Shown in pieces: positions 8,721-21,551 of a stretch of 64,000 nucleotides of DNA (the stretch's first letter is position 1; every line of letters begins with the position of its first letter). The DNA is taken from assembly GCF_026151205.1 (NCBI RefSeq), contig NC_087081.1, positions 1,235,386-1,299,385 of the forward strand, read 5' to 3'. The position numbers were made by a program, and so were the translations under genes. The DNA is from Bolinopsis microptera (taxonomy: Eukaryota; Ctenophora; Tentaculata; Lobata; Bolinopsidae). The notes beneath the pieces are model-generated. The model made no database searches and was not told the origin of the DNA. It saw nothing but the letters and a program-made list of their open reading frames with translations.

Positions 8721-10502
8721 ATCGATACACGTTGCATTTCCCTTTTTCCCAATTGCAGTCACGAAATCAGGTATGATCGCGACGTTAGATAACGACGTCC
8801 TAAGTAGATGGCCCGTTTATAAACCTACAAAGTTCTAGGATGGGATAAAAATCGCCAAACACTTGCAGGCGTAAAATGTGAACGCTCTCTTGGCCTTAGC
8901 AATAACAATACGTACAGTTGATACAGTGTTACTGTTAGCTAAACGTGATGCCCAGCTCCAACAATCCAACATGCATACGTGAATGAGAATTATAAAAATT
9001 CCATCAGTTGATGAGATTTTAAAAAAATTTGTGGAAAGACCTGAGACCATGAAAGTATGAAAGTAAAACTAATATGGTTCGATGTATTTTTGGACGTTTA
9101 TAATTCCGATTATCACCCGATAGAACTAAATAGACTGTGAAATAAATTTTCTCTCGGCAGGGATTCAGCCGTTTTTGGGTCGGTACGTAGTTAATTCCGT
9201 GTAATTGGGAAGTTGGTCGCTGGCTACGCGACACTGTCGCACCCGATAGTTTGTGATGGCCAGCGCAACTGGCCATTGCAGAAAACAGTTCGATAACTAG
9301 CGCTGTATAGCGACAACTAGCGCTGGATAGCGACAACTAGCGCTGGCCAGCGCAAAATGTTTGCGATATTAGTCGTCAGCTAGCGCTGGCCAGCGCTATC
9401 CAGCGCTATCCAGCGCTAGGCAGCGCAATGTATCAAAATCATATACTTGCGATATTAATGGTCAGCCAGCGCTCCATCGATACACGTTGCAATTCCCTTT
9501 TTCCCAATTGCAGTCACGAAATCAGGTATGATCGCGACGTTAGATAACGACGTCCTAAGTAGATGGCCCGTTTATAAACCTACAAAGTTCTAGGATGGGA
9601 TAAAAATCGCCAAACACTTGCAGGCGTAAAATGTGAACGCTCTCTTGGCCTTAGCAATAACAATACGTACAGTTGATACAGTGTTACTGTTAGCTAAACG
9701 TGATGCCCAGCTCCAACAATCCAACATGCCTACGTGAATGAGAATTATAAAAATTCCATCAGTTGATGAGATTTTAAAAAAATTTGTGGAAAGACCTGAG
9801 ACCATAAAAGTATGAAATTAAAACTAATATGGTTCGATGTATTTTTGGACGTTTATAATTCCGATTATCACCCGATAGAACTAAATAGACTGTGAAATAA
9901 ATTTTCTCTCGGCAGGGATTCAGCCGTTTTTGGGTCGGTACGTAGTTAATTCCGTGTAATTCCGTGGTAGTTGCATGACAATGTCAATAGTCATAGCTCG
10001 TTCAGCTCTCTTTAATCTTCTGTTAAACAATAGTACCTTTCAATCCTTTATCTCTTAGTTTGAATGGGCCGGATCTATGTGGCTACACTTTGTTCATCAT
10101 TTAGAAATTAACACATTAAACTAAAGTTCGAATTAAACCGGTTACCGGTAGTAAAAATGAAGTTGGGGTAGACATTGTAAATAATTTGGTAAATATAAGC
10201 CGGACGATTTTGCTCCATCGATACACGTTGCATTTCCCTTTTTCCCAATTGCAGTCACGAAATCAGGTATGATCGCGACGTTAGATAACGACGTCCTAAG
10301 TAGATGGCCCGTTTATATAAACCTACAAGTTCTAGGATGGGATAAAAATCGCCAAACACTTGCAGGCGTAAAATGTGAACGCTCTCTTGGCCTTAGCAAT
10401 AACAATACGTACAGTTGATATTACAGTCATGTTACTGTTAGCTAAACGTGTTACGTGATGCCCAGCTCCAACAATCCAACATGCCTACGTGAATGAGAAT
10501 TT
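8721..10502. repeat. R-block segments, partial and rearranged copies
   Basis: Two near-identical stretches (8725-9240 and 9468-9960) and a third (10040-10502) repeat the sequence from GCTCCATCGATACACGTTGC to ATGCCTACGTGAATGAGAAT. Between the first two lies a second copy of the inverted 20-bp array (9265-9450). Open frames of 71 codons on the minus strand (8835-9050, 9590-9805) are conserved only because the block is duplicated; they show no domain. No gene is called. Confidence 0.75.
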
Positions 10503-12289
10503 TAACAAGAATTGCGCCCGTTGTTTCGTTGTGGCGGACGCTAGATTTCCATTCACTTCAACTACAAGCTCTAATCACAAATCAGCTCAGATCACTTCAT
10601 AATATGACAATTATGTTTTAAATAGGTAAAAACTTGTAACTGATTCAATTCAATTGCGGTAGAACTTAATTTTTATCTGTAATTTAAGAAATTGTAAGCA
10701 AAAAGTGAACTATACTCATTTTTTATAATTGTACACATCAGTACACTATACTACGCATGTCACATACAAATTTGGCTTATTCCCTAATACATTAAAATAC
10801 ACTCGCTCCGCGCATACACTGACTACTGGCTATACCTACATCACATCTCCGCAAGCAACCCTTGCGCGCGACGCGCGCCTAATTGTCTAGTTGTCATGGT
10901 AACTTAACGGAAGGACTGACGACATATTTTAACCCACCTACCTCGTTCTCTAAAATCCCTCTTTTTCTGCAAAAACGACCATTCGTAACCTTTCACTATT
11001 GTCTTTTTTCCATCGCCTAAAATGGCAATAAATGGTTAGAAGTGGTAGGATTTGAGAATGGGTATAGGTTTTTCGTGGTGTCACAAAGCAAAACATGCAT
11101 TAACCTCCGCAAACACGTGCTCCTTTACAAATTATCACTTGATGGTCGCGCGCGCGCATTTTACAATGCTTTTATGTCAAGGTATACTCTATACCAAGAA
11201 TCAAGCTAATAAATCGTGTACGTCGCGCATGTATATATTTTTTCGCTATTATACATTTTGATTCGCATTGATATTTGTCGTTTAAGCTTTCGTTAACTTC
11301 ATGCGATACAAACTTCTCATTTTGTTGTGGGTGCTTGGTGCAACCACAGACTTGGCTCCCGATATTAGTAATCCGTTATGTTGTTGTATAAATTATGATG
11401 TTATGACTATCATGTTGAACATGATTGCGAATAGATTGATTCATTATATTTAGACGAAATGAACGATACATTTTATTATGATTCACATTGTATTAACTAC
11501 CACAGATTTGATTGGGTGACATCTGTCCGACAGTCGAATTACCGGTTTCGGACAAGAGTCGCTGTCAGATAGGAGTCGTTTTTGGCGACATCTGTTCAAC
11601 TTTCGGATCACATTTGTAATTTCGGATCACGTTCGTATTTCACAAGCTCACGTGTAATCTTGTGACGTTGCTCCCACAGTCCTAATATAATGCTGATTTG
11701 ATCCATTACATTGAGATCTGATCCATCGATACGTGATTGACTATTTGAGGCCAGGACAGGATCATGCTATTATGCTAGCCGTACAATAACAAGCTGTAAC
11801 AAGCTGCCAATCACATCACAGCCTACATTACACACAGGAGAGCGGTATGGAGATCAGTTATTTATATAACATTTAAACTATTGTCCAATTTTTTGCATCA
11901 AATGAAAATAAACTATGGTAGAGTTCAGCTCAGGTCATATCTCAGTTCAGATCATGTCTCTAATTGGAAAATGGAAATGTGTCGTATTGCAATTAGATCA
12001 CAATTTCGGACAGATGTCTTTTTTTTCTGGTAACATATTGAGTCGGACAAGAGTCGCTGTCGGACAGATGTCCTTTTAACTGCATCATGCATATCACCGC
12101 ACAGGCTGCGCTACGGTGTCCGGTCGTTTAACTTTCGATTCAAATAATTGACAACGGCAACCCCTCCATTTTGTTCTCTGTAACGCCCCAAAGAAATTTG
12201 GTAATTTAACCAATATGAAACGATCGTTAATTGTATTTAATTACGGTCGATGGAAATCTAGCGTCCGCTAACCGGCGCAATTCTTGTTA
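10503..12289. mobile_element. T element, 1.8 kb, terminal inverted repeats, no transposase
   Basis: The ends are TAACAAGAATTGCGCC at 10503-10518 and its complement at 12274-12289. The inverted match continues with GCGGACGCTAGATTTCCA on both sides after a gap of some 10 bases in the right arm. The interior has GCGC-rich stretches (10859-10880), a repeated GTCGGACAAGAGTCGCTGTC motif, and no open frame over 70 codons. Other copies: 21552-21845 (left end only) and 39013-43200 (right part, split by a LINE). It always abuts R-block sequence, between GAATGAGAAT and AAATTCCATCAG. No clear target duplication is seen. Confidence 0.65.
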
Positions 12290-13220
12290 CAAAAGAGTGT
12301 GAACGGAAAAAATTCCATCAGTTGATGAGATTTTAAAAAAATTTGTGGAAAGACCTGAGACCATAAAAGTATGAAAGTAAAACTAATATGGTTCGATGTA
12401 TATTTTGGACGTTTATAATTCCGATTATCACCCGATAGAACTAAATAGACTGTGAAATAAATTTTCTCTCGGCAGGGATTCAGCCGTTTTTGGGTCGGTA
12501 CGTAGTTAATTCCGTGTAATTCCGTGGTAGTTGCATGACAATGTCAATAGTATAGTCATAGCTCGTTCAGCTCTCTTTAATCTTCTGTTAAACAATAGTA
12601 CCTTTCAATCCTTTATCTCTTAGTTTGAATGGGCCGGATCTATGTGGCTACACTTTGTTCATCATTTAGAAATTAACACATTAAACTAAAGTTCGAATTA
12701 AACCGGTTACCGGTAGTAAAAATGAATTTGGGGTAGACATTGTAAATAATTTGGTAAATATAAGCCGGACGATTTTGCTCCATCGATACACGTTGCATTT
12801 CCCTTTTTCCCAATTGCAGTCACGAAATCAGGTATGATCGCGACGTTAGATAACGACGTCCTAAGTAGATGGCCCGATTATCACCCGATAGAACTAAATA
12901 GACTGTGAAATAAATTTTCTCTCGGCAGGGATTCAGCCGTTTTTGGGTCGGTACGTAGTTAATTCCGTGTCATTCCGTGGTAGTTGCATGACAATAGGCA
13001 TTGCTCGTACAGCTCTCCTTAATCTTCTGTTAAACGATAGTTTTCAACGGACTTAAATTTGGACGGACCTTAAACAGACGGATATTATTTGAACGGACGT
13101 TAAGATGAACGCTAGGGCCTCCAGTGTTCAATTAATGTCCGTTCAAATAAGGTCCGACAAGGTATTTGCCTGCTGTTTAAAGGGCTGTTAGAGGGCTGTT
13201 AAAGGGCTGTTAGAGGGCTG

Positions 13221-13267
13221 TTAGAGGGCTGTTACCGTAACAGCCGGTCGGCGTTGTACCTGTTTGC
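13221..13267 (-). CDS. Cysteine-rich gene copy 1, probable last exon f
   Basis: 47 bp. Acceptor GCTGTGTAG. Encodes GKQVQRRPAVTVTAL and a stop. The coding end runs into an 11-bp tandem repeat (GGGCTGTTAGA, about five units, 13177-13240), which supplies the stop codon. This is weaker than the other exons; the gene could splice elsewhere. Confidence 0.35.
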
Positions 13268-14947
13268 CTACACAGCTATTGATTTGTATTTCAAACCAAA
13301 TAGTTGAATAAGTTATCATAGTGTTGATATGTTTTACAAGTGAGTGTAACAAACCTTGACCGCATCTCGCCACTTCACAACCACCATGAACTCTTGGTAA
13401 ACAAACAGGCAGGTCATGAACCATGTTACACTCCTCTCCCACTGGGCATCTCACATCCTCACAGGTTTGACAAGCTTCCTTCAGGTACTCCGCACTGGAC
13501 GCAATTAATGTTATTTTAATAATTCAATTAAACTGATCCGAATATAAGTCATAAGAGTTTGGATTCATATAAAGTACTTAATTATAGCACTAGTGAGCAC
13601 TTTGCTGAGATGTATTAGATGTAGTAAACCAGTGATATAACAAAAGCAATCCTAGTAAATTAGTAGTAGTTACAAGTTAACCCGATTTATTCCCGGTGAT
13701 TACTAAAGTTACTAAAGTTACTAAAGTTACTAAAGTTACTAAAGTGGTGACTCTTACCCAATTAGTTTTTTGCAGATAGCAGTTAGTTTGCACCACATAC
13801 TAGCTGTAGGATTATCTAAACAGTTGTCCATAGAACAAGAGTCATCATCATTTACATCGATTGAACTGATACTCTTGATTCGTGCTTTGTTGGCCGTTGT
13901 TAGAGATTGGATAATGGATAGGGAGGTATTATTTTAATAACACTTATTATTTTAATAACACTTATTATTTCAATAACACTTATTATTTTAATAACACTTA
14001 TTTATAAACTGGAATTATCTGCCAATATCTTTATGAAAGACAAAATGTGAAATAGAAATTGATAAATTTGACGGCCAAATCTGAAATATCGAATAAAGTA
14101 GGTAAAAGATACAATCAGACATTTACCAGACATAAATAAACATAATAAAGAGTTTTGTGGTAAAATACCTGTGACCAGGGGCTGTGGAAAAGGCAGTTCT
14201 GCATAAAGTACCCGTCCGTCAGGACAGGTCACGTACGGAGATTGTCCCGTATTGTACCTTATCAAAATAGAAAGAATGTATTAATGTTTTATTATTGTTC
14301 AAGAATTTGAAAAGTGGGTGATTTAAAAATTTCTTAAATTTTTTATTCAGAGCAGATCCTTCATGAACTATAAGCTTTAATAAACATAATGCAATTATTG
14401 AAATAATAAACAGAGGTACAATCTACGATCAAATGAAGAAGTGATCTAAAAAGTGTTTCTAAAGTGCAAGTACAATCCAACGATACAAACCGCTATAAAC
14501 TACGTCATGAAACTACGTCATAGAAACTACGTCATAGAAACTACGTCATAGAAACTAATAAACTACGTCCTATTAGTCATACCTGTACTCCATGCCGTGT
14601 GTCGTATTTTGGGTGCAAGGGTCAGTGTACACTGTATCATTACCACAATAGGCAACTGCCTGGATTAAACAAAGTTAGCTCACCTGCTCGTTCATCACTA
14701 TGGAAATTATAATTCAGCTAAAGAGTCCTAATAGTTCACTTGTATTGTCATATTTTATGTACCAATGTTAACATAATATTATGTTTTTAACATTCCTCAC
14801 AATTGTAGATCAAAAATATTTCTCATTAATATAATTCACGGTGATCATGAACTCACCAAGATTGGAAATTTCACGCTATTTGAAGCCCGTGCCTCACAAC
14901 GTGAGACTGCCCCTGACGATGTAATGGTAACTCCATCAGTTTTCTTT
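13221..14947 (-). CDS. Cysteine-rich gene copy 1, six exons, function unknown
   Basis: Minus-strand exons a-f: 14857-14947, 14583-14659, 14169-14257, 13758-13884, 13355-13494, 13221-13267 (stop). Every junction has AG/GT and the phases join without a stop, giving about 190 residues. That phase agreement is the main evidence for a real gene. At least one exon upstream of exon a is missing from my model, because exon a begins in mid-codon. The protein has 15 Cys, seven of them in exon e, where the pattern C-x2-C-x4-C-x5-C-x8-C resembles follistatin N-terminal or EGF-like modules. A secreted or extracellular product is plausible, but no signal peptide was found. Copies follow at 17456-19182 and 44256-57721, with exon a alone at 60111-60195. 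I do not recognise the family. Confidence 0.55.
13355..13494 (-). CDS. Cysteine-rich gene copy 1, exon e
   Basis: 140 bp. Acceptor GCGTCCAG, donor GTTTGT. Seven Cys in 46 residues, including RCPVGEECNMVHDLPVC. This is the most domain-like part, with follistatin N-terminal or EGF-like spacing. Confidence 0.6.
13687..13745. repeat. 9-bp tandem repeat, TTACTAAAG
   Basis: About five units in the intron between exons d and e. Copy 2 has the same number and copy 3 has two more (44737-44788), so it is unstable between copies. Confidence 0.85.
13758..13884 (-). CDS. Cysteine-rich gene copy 1, exon d
   Basis: 127 bp. I chose the acceptor AACAAAG because nearer AG sites give a stop when joined to exon c. 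Donor GTAAGA. Encodes an acidic stretch (DVNDDDSC) and four Cys. Exit phase 2. Confidence 0.55.
13928..14004. repeat. 18-bp tandem repeat, TTATTTTAATAACACTTA
   Basis: Four units in the intron between exons c and d. Also at 18163-18239 and 44971-45047. Confidence 0.85.
14169..14257 (-). CDS. Cysteine-rich gene copy 1, exon c
   Basis: 89 bp. Acceptor TTTTGATAAG, donor GTATTT. Encodes YNTGQSPYVTCPDGRVLYAE and then a Pro-rich PFPQP stretch. Entry phase 2, exit phase 1. Confidence 0.6.
14503..14575. repeat. Small 14-bp repeat cluster (ancestral state of the big array)
   Basis: About five units of GAAACTACGTCATA next to exon b in copy 1, and the same at 18738-18810 in copy 2. In copy 3 this position holds the 11.8-kb array. 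Confidence 0.95.
14583..14659 (-). CDS. Cysteine-rich gene copy 1, exon b
   Basis: 77 bp. Acceptor AATCCAG, donor GTATGA. Begins AVAYCGNDTVYTDPC and ends after two bases of the Arg codon shared with exon c. The intron to exon c holds the small 14-bp repeat cluster. Confidence 0.6.
14857..14947 (-). CDS. Cysteine-rich gene copy 1, exon a
   Basis: 91 bp. Acceptor CGCCTAG before AAAGAAAAC, donor GTGAGT. Encodes about 30 residues with one Cys (SRCEAR). Exit phase 0. Confidence 0.5.
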
Positions 14948-16545
14948 CTAGGCGAGTCGGTACGTAACAGCTGCATAGCAATAGTCTTCGCTCCAGGGCT
15001 GAATTTGACGACCTAAGTCCTAACCAATTGTTTAATCTTCCAGCTCTCAAACTTTTAAAGTTTTAGACATTACATCGGAACCAATATAATGGATATATTT
15101 CTTTGGTGCACAATAGTGGTGGTATGTTAACAAACTCCTCCCCGGTAGCCCTATAGTACTCCGTGTATATTATTATTAGTCATGATGCGATGAGGGATAG
15201 TCCTATTAAGAAACTACCTGTGCAAAGCTTTGAAATTGTTGTTAAAACTTTGAAGGAGAGCTAAGTTTGAGCTAGAATATGAAACAATTGCACTGCCACA
15301 CGTGACCTGGCTCACGACCGTTTTGTGAACACATGCCGATAGCTCGAACACTTCTTAATATTATACTTCATTCATAATTATTATACACAGCTACTTATTA
15401 AATTGTTTGAAGTGTGAACCCTACCCAGGTTTTAGGTTGTCCGGCTGTTAGGATGGCTAGAATATGGATCACATCACAAATGACACGTCACTGCGATTGG
15501 GCCATGGAATTAAACAGGAATTAAACATGAAATGACCAAGGAGAACACTAACGAACTCGTTTTGGTAATACAGTAATTCATAAAGACGATCAGAACTCTA
15601 AAAATTGAGAGAATGCTATAAAAATAAATTCTTAAAAATTAACCGCGTTACAATTTCACGAAAGAAAAATCGAATATAATAATTTAAATACAAGTAAAAA
15701 AGTCATGGAGATGAGTTAATGACGATGAGTAGGAGACGGGAGGTGATTACTAGGACTTCTTTTCAGGAGGATGTCGAAGGTGAAAGGATTCTGTGAGGTA
15801 CTTTCCAAATTCTGTTGCATGGAATGAGTTCATGTGATGTGATACCTGCGGGAGCCTGAATGAGAGGTTCTTAGTTATCGGTCACCGGGTTGGTGTGGTG
15901 CATAATCTACGTTTCCAGCATAATTTTGATCCAATGCGCGTGTTCGATTAGTCCCAGAATAATCTTGGTTCTTGCGCTTGCGGCACGTACGATCCTATTA
16001 TTATGACGATTATAGAAATTATGAAGTACTTGTAGAAAACATTGAAAATTACGTATCGTACAGGCGGTTTTATAAGTACGTAAGATAGGTATTTCTCATC
16101 TTAGCTTAGTTTGAATGGGCCGGATCTATGTCGCTACACTTTGTTCATCATTTAGAAATTAACACATTAAACTAAAGTTCGAATTGAACTGGTTACCAGT
16201 AGTAAAAATGAAGTTGGGGTACACATTGTAAATAATTTGGTAAATATAAGCCGGACGATTTTGCTCCATCGATACACGTTGCATTTTTCCTTTTTCCCAA
16301 TTGCAGTCACGAAATCAGGTATGATCGCGACGTTAGATAACGACGTCCTAAGTAGATGGCCCGTTTATATAAACCTACAAAGTTCTAGGATGGGATAAAA
16401 ATCGCCAAACACTTGCAGGCGTAAAATGTGAACGCTCTCTTGGCCTTAGCAATAACAATACGTACAGTTGATACAGTGTTACTGTTAGCTAAACGTGATG
16501 CCCAGCTCCAACAATCCAACATGCCTACGTGAATGAGAATTATAA

Positions 16546-19500
16546 AAATTCCATCAGTTGATGAGATTTTTAAAAAATTTGTGGAAAGACCTGAGACCAT
16601 GAAAGTATGAAATTAAAACTAATATGGTTCGATGTATTTTTGGACGTTTATAATTCCGATTATCACCCGATAGAACTAAATAGACTGTGAAATAAATTTT
16701 CTCTCGGCAGGGATTCAGCCGTTTTTGGGTCGGTACGTAGTTAATTCCGTGTAATTCCGTGGTAGTTGCATGACAATGTCAATAGTATAGTCATAGCTCG
16801 TTCAGCTCTCTTTAATCTTCTGTTAAACAATAGTACCTTTCAATCCTTTATCTCTTAGTTTGAATGGGCCGGATCTATGTGGCTACACTTTGTTCATCAT
16901 TTAGAAATTAACACATTAAACTAAAGTTCGAATTAAACCGGTTACCGGTAGTAAAAATGAATTTGGGGTAGACATTGTAAATAATTTGGTAAATATAAGC
17001 CGGACGATTTTGCTCCATCGATACACGTTGCATTTCCCTTTTTCCCAATTGCAGTCACGAAATCAGGTATGATCGCGACGGTAGATAACGACGTCCTAAG
17101 TAGATGGCCCGATTATCACCCGATAGAACTAAATAGACTGTGAAATAAATTTTCTCTCGGCAGGGATTCAGCCGTTTTTGGGTCGGTACGTAGTTAATTC
17201 CGTGTCATTCCGTGGTAGTTGCATGACAATAGGCATTGCTCGTACAGCTCTCCTTAATCTTCTGTTAAACGATAGTTTTCAACGGACTTAAATTTGGACG
17301 GACCTTAAACAGACGGATATTATTTGAACGGACGTTAAGATGAACGCTAGGGCCTCCAGTGTTCAATTAATGTCCGTTCAAATAAGGTCCGACAAGGTAT
17401 TTGCCTGCTGTTTAAAGGGCTGTTAGAGGGCTGTTAAAGGGCTGTTAGAGGGCTGTTAGAGGGCTGTTACCGTAACAGCCGGCCGGCATTGTACCTGTTT
17501 GCCTACACAGCTATTGATTTGTATTTCAAACCAAATAGTTGAATAAGTTATCATAGTGTTGATATGTTTTACAAGTGAGTGTAACAAACCTTGACCGCAT
17601 CTCGCCACTTCACAACCACCATGAACTCTTGGTAAACAAACAGGCAGGTCATGAACCATGTTACACTCCTCTCCCACTGGGCATCTCACATCCTCACAGG
17701 TTTGACAAGCTTCCTTCAGGTACTCCGCACTGGACGCAATTAATGTTATTTTAATAATTCAATTAAACTGATCCGAATATAAGTCATAAGAGTTTGGATT
17801 CATATAAAGTACTTAATTATAGCACTAGTGAGCACTTTGCTGAGATGTATTAGATGTAGTAAACCAGTGATATAACAAAAGCAATCCTAGTAAATTAGTA
17901 GTATTTACAAGTTAACCCGATTTATTCCCGGTGATTACTAAAGTTACTAAAGTTACTAAAGTTACTAAAGTTACTAAAGTGGTGACTCTTACCCAATTAG
18001 TTTTTTGCAGATAGCAGTTAGTTTGCACCACATACTAGCTGTAGGATTATCTAAACAGTTGTCCATAGAACAAGAGTCATCATCATTTACATCGATTGAA
18101 CTGATACTCTTGATTCGTGCTTTGTTGGCCGTTGTTAGAGATTGGATAATGGATAGGGAGGTATTATTTTAATAACACTTATTATTTTAATAACACTTAT
18201 TATTTCAATAACACTTATTATTTTAATAACACTTATTTATAAACTGGAATTATCTGCCAATATCTTTATGAAAGACAAAATGTGAAATAGAAATTGATAA
18301 ATTTGACGGCCAAATCTGAAATATCGAATAAAGTAGGTAAAAGATACAATCAGACATTTACCAGACATAAATAAACATAATAAAGAGTTTTGTGGTAAAA
18401 TACCTGTGACCAGGGGCTGTGGAAAAGGCAGTTCTGCATAAAGTACCCGTCCGTCAGGACAGGTCACGTACGGAGATTGTCCCGTATTGTACCTTATCAA
18501 AATAGAAAGAATGTATTAATGTTTTATTATTGTTCAAGAATTTGAAAAGTGGGTGATTTAAAAATTTCTTAAATTTTTTATTCAGAGCAGATCCTTCATG
18601 AACTATAAGCTTTAATAAACATAATGCAATTATTGAAATAATAAACAGAAGTACAATCTACGATCAAATGAAGAAGTGATCTAAAAAGTGTTTCTAAAGT
18701 GCAAGTACAATCCAACGATACAAACCGCTATAAACTACGTCATGAAACTACGTCATAGAAACTACGTCATAGAAACTACGTCATAGAAACTAATAAACTA
18801 CGTCCTATTAGTCATACCTGTACTCCATGCCGTGTGTCGTATTTTGGGTGCAAGGGTCAGTGTACACTGTATCATTACCACAATAGGCAACTGCCTGGAT
18901 TAAACAAAGTTAGCTCACCTGCTCGTTCATCACTATGGAAACTATAATTCAGCTAAAGAGTCCTAATAGTTCACTTGTATTGTCATATTTTATGTACCAA
19001 TGTTAACATAATATTATGTTTTTAACATTCCTCACAATTGTAGATCAAAAATATTTCTCATTAATATAATTCACGGTGATCATGAACTCACCAAGATTGG
19101 AAATTTCACGCTATTTGAAGCCCGTGCCTCACAACGTGAGACTGCCCCTGACGATGTAATGGTAACTCCATCAGTTTTCTTTCTAGGCGAGTCGGTACGT
19201 AACAGCTGCATAGCAATAGTCTTCGCTCCAGGGCTGAATTTGACGACCTAAGTCCTAACCAATTGTTTAATCTTCCAGCTCTCAAACTTTTAAAGTTTTA
19301 GACATTACATTGGAACCAATATAATGGATATATTTCTTTGGTGCACAATAGTGGTGGTATGTTAACAAACTCCTCCCCGGTAGCCCTATAGTACTCCGTG
19401 TATATTATTATTAGTCATGATGCGATGAGGGATAGTCGAGACTGAAAACACAAAGACATGAAACCTATTAAGAAACTACCTGTGCAAAGCTTTGAAATTG

Positions 19501-20807
19501 TTGTTAAAACTTTGAAGGAGAGCTAAGTTTGAGCTAGAATATGAAACAATTGCACTGCCACACGTGACCTGGCTCACGACCGTTTTGTGAACACATGCCG
19601 ATAGCTCGAACACTTCTTAATATTATACTTCATTCATAATTATTATACACAGCTACTTATTAAATTGTTTGAAGTGTGAACCCTACCCAGGTTTTAGGTT
19701 GTCCGGCTGTTAGGATGGCTAGAATATGGATCACATCACAAATGACACGTCACTGCGATTGGGCCATGGAATTAAACAGGAATTAAACATGAAATGACCA
19801 AGGAGAACACTAACGAACTCGTTTTGGTAATACAGTAATTCATAAAGACGATCAGAACTCTAAAAATTGAGAGAATGCTATAAAAATAAATTCTTAAAAA
19901 TTAACCGCGTTACAATTTCACGAAAGAAAAATCGAATATAATAATTTAAATACGAGTAAAAAAGTCATGGAGATGAGTTAATGACGATGAGTAGGAGACG
20001 GGAGGAGATTACTAGGACTTCTTTTCAGGAGGATGTCGAAGGTGAAAGGATTCTGTGAGGTACTTTCCAAATTCTGTTGCATGGAATGAGTTCATGCGAT
20101 GTGATACCTGCGGGAGCCTGAATGAGAGGTTCTTAGTTATCGGTCACCGGGTTGGTGTGGTGCATAATCTACGTTTCCAGCATAATTTTGATCCAATGCG
20201 CGTGTTCGATTAGTCCCAGAATAATCTTGGTTCTTGCGCTTGCGGCACGTACGATCCTATTATTATGACGATTATAGAAATTATGAAGTACTTGTAGAAA
20301 ACATTGAAAATTACGTATCGTACAGGCGGTTTTATAAGTACGTAAGATAGGTATTTCTCATCTTAGCTTAGTTTGAATGGGCCGGATCTATGTCGCTACA
20401 CTTTGTTCATCATTTAGAAATTAACACATTAAACTAAAGTTCGAATTGAACTGGTTACCAGTAGTAAAAATGAAGTTGGGGTACACATTGTAAATAATTT
20501 GGTAAATATAAGCCGGACGATTTTGCTCCATCGATACACGTTGCATTTTTCCTTTTTCCCAATTGCAGTCACGAAATCAGGTATGATCGCGACGTTAGAT
20601 AACGACGTCCTAAGTAGATGGCCCGTTTATATAAACCTATAAAGTTCTAGGATGGGATAAAAATCGCCAAACACTTGCAGGCGTAAAATGTGAACGCTCT
20701 CTTGGCCTTAGCAATAACAATACGTACAGTTGATACAGTGTTACTGTTGGCTAAACGTGATGCCCAGCTCCAACAATCCAACATGCCTACGTGAATGAGA
20801 ATTATAA
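16546..20807. repeat. R block copy 2 of the tandem duplication
   Basis: Tandem partner of 12308-16545. It keeps a 27-bp stretch near 19440 that is missing in copy 1. Contains gene copy 2. Confidence 0.9.
17456..19182 (-). CDS. Cysteine-rich gene copy 2, six exons
   Basis: Exons a-f: 19092-19182, 18818-18894, 18404-18492, 17993-18119, 17590-17729, 17456-17502. Structure, splice sites and phases are the same as copy 1. The one coding change I noticed is Arg to Cys in exon f (VQRRP becomes VQCRP). No frameshift or stop is seen, so both copies could be expressed. Confidence 0.5.
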
Positions 20808-21551
20808 AAATTCCATCAGTTGATGAGATTTAAAAAAAATTTGTGGAAAGACCTGAGACCATGAAAGTATGAAAGTAAAACTAATATGGTTCGATGTATT
20901 TTTGGACGTTTATAATTCCGATTATCACCCGATAGAACTAAATAGACTGTGAAATAAATTTTCTCTCGGCAGGGATTCAGCCGTTTTTGGGTCGGTACGT
21001 AGTTAATTCCGTGTAATTCCGTGGTAGTTGCATGACAATGTCAATAGTCATAGCTCGTTCAGCTCTCTTTAATCTTCTGTTAAACAATAGTACCTTTCAA
21101 TCCTTTATCTCTTAGTTTGAATGGGCCGGATCTATGTGGCTACACTTTGTTCATCATTTAGAAATTAACACATTAAACTAAAGTTCGAATTAAACCGGTT
21201 ACCGGTAGTAAAAATGAAGTTGGGGTAGACATTGTAAATAATTTGGTAATTATAAGCCGGACGATTTTGCTCCATCGATACACGTTGCATTTCCCTTTTT
21301 CCCAATTGCAGTCACGAAATCAGGTATGATCGCGACGTTAGATAACGACGTCCTAAGTAGATGGCCCGTTTATATAAACCTACAAGTTCTAGGATGGGAT
21401 AAAAATCGCCAAACACTTGCAGGCGTAAAATGTGAACGCTCTCTTGGCCTTAGCAATAACAATACGTACAGTTGATATTACAGTCATGTTACTGTTAGCT
21501 AAACGTGATGCCCAGCTCCAACAATCCAACATGCCTACGTGAATGAGAATT
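20808..21551. repeat. R-block segment, partial copy
   Basis: Repeats the block from AAATTCCATCAG to ATGCCTACGTGAATGAGAAT without the gene. Closely matches 9750-10502. No gene is seen. Confidence 0.8.

Larger units (their letters stand above)
12308..16545. repeat. R block copy 1 of a 4.25-kb tandem duplication
   Basis: This stretch is repeated at 16546-20807 with an offset of 4235 bp over the gene part. The offset grows to about 4260 after a 27-bp difference near 15200. Scattered single-base changes are few. It contains the minus-strand cysteine-rich gene copy 1. Confidence 0.9.

Noticed and set aside
8835-9050. MVSGLSTNFFKISS frame, also at 9590 and 16385
   Set aside because: Conserved only because the R block is duplicated; no domain, and the fourth copy (59653) is scrambled.
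11052-11261. 69-codon frame in the T element, also at 39264
   Set aside because: Too short for a transposase and without motifs; identical because the element is duplicated.
13221-13454. 77-codon frame as a stand-alone gene
   Set aside because: It reads through the intron between exons e and f; the spliced model fits phases better.
15716-15820. 34-codon minus-strand frame (MQQNLESTSQNPFTF) kept in R blocks 1 and 3
   Set aside because: Conservation is explained by recent duplication; no splice link to exon a could be shown.
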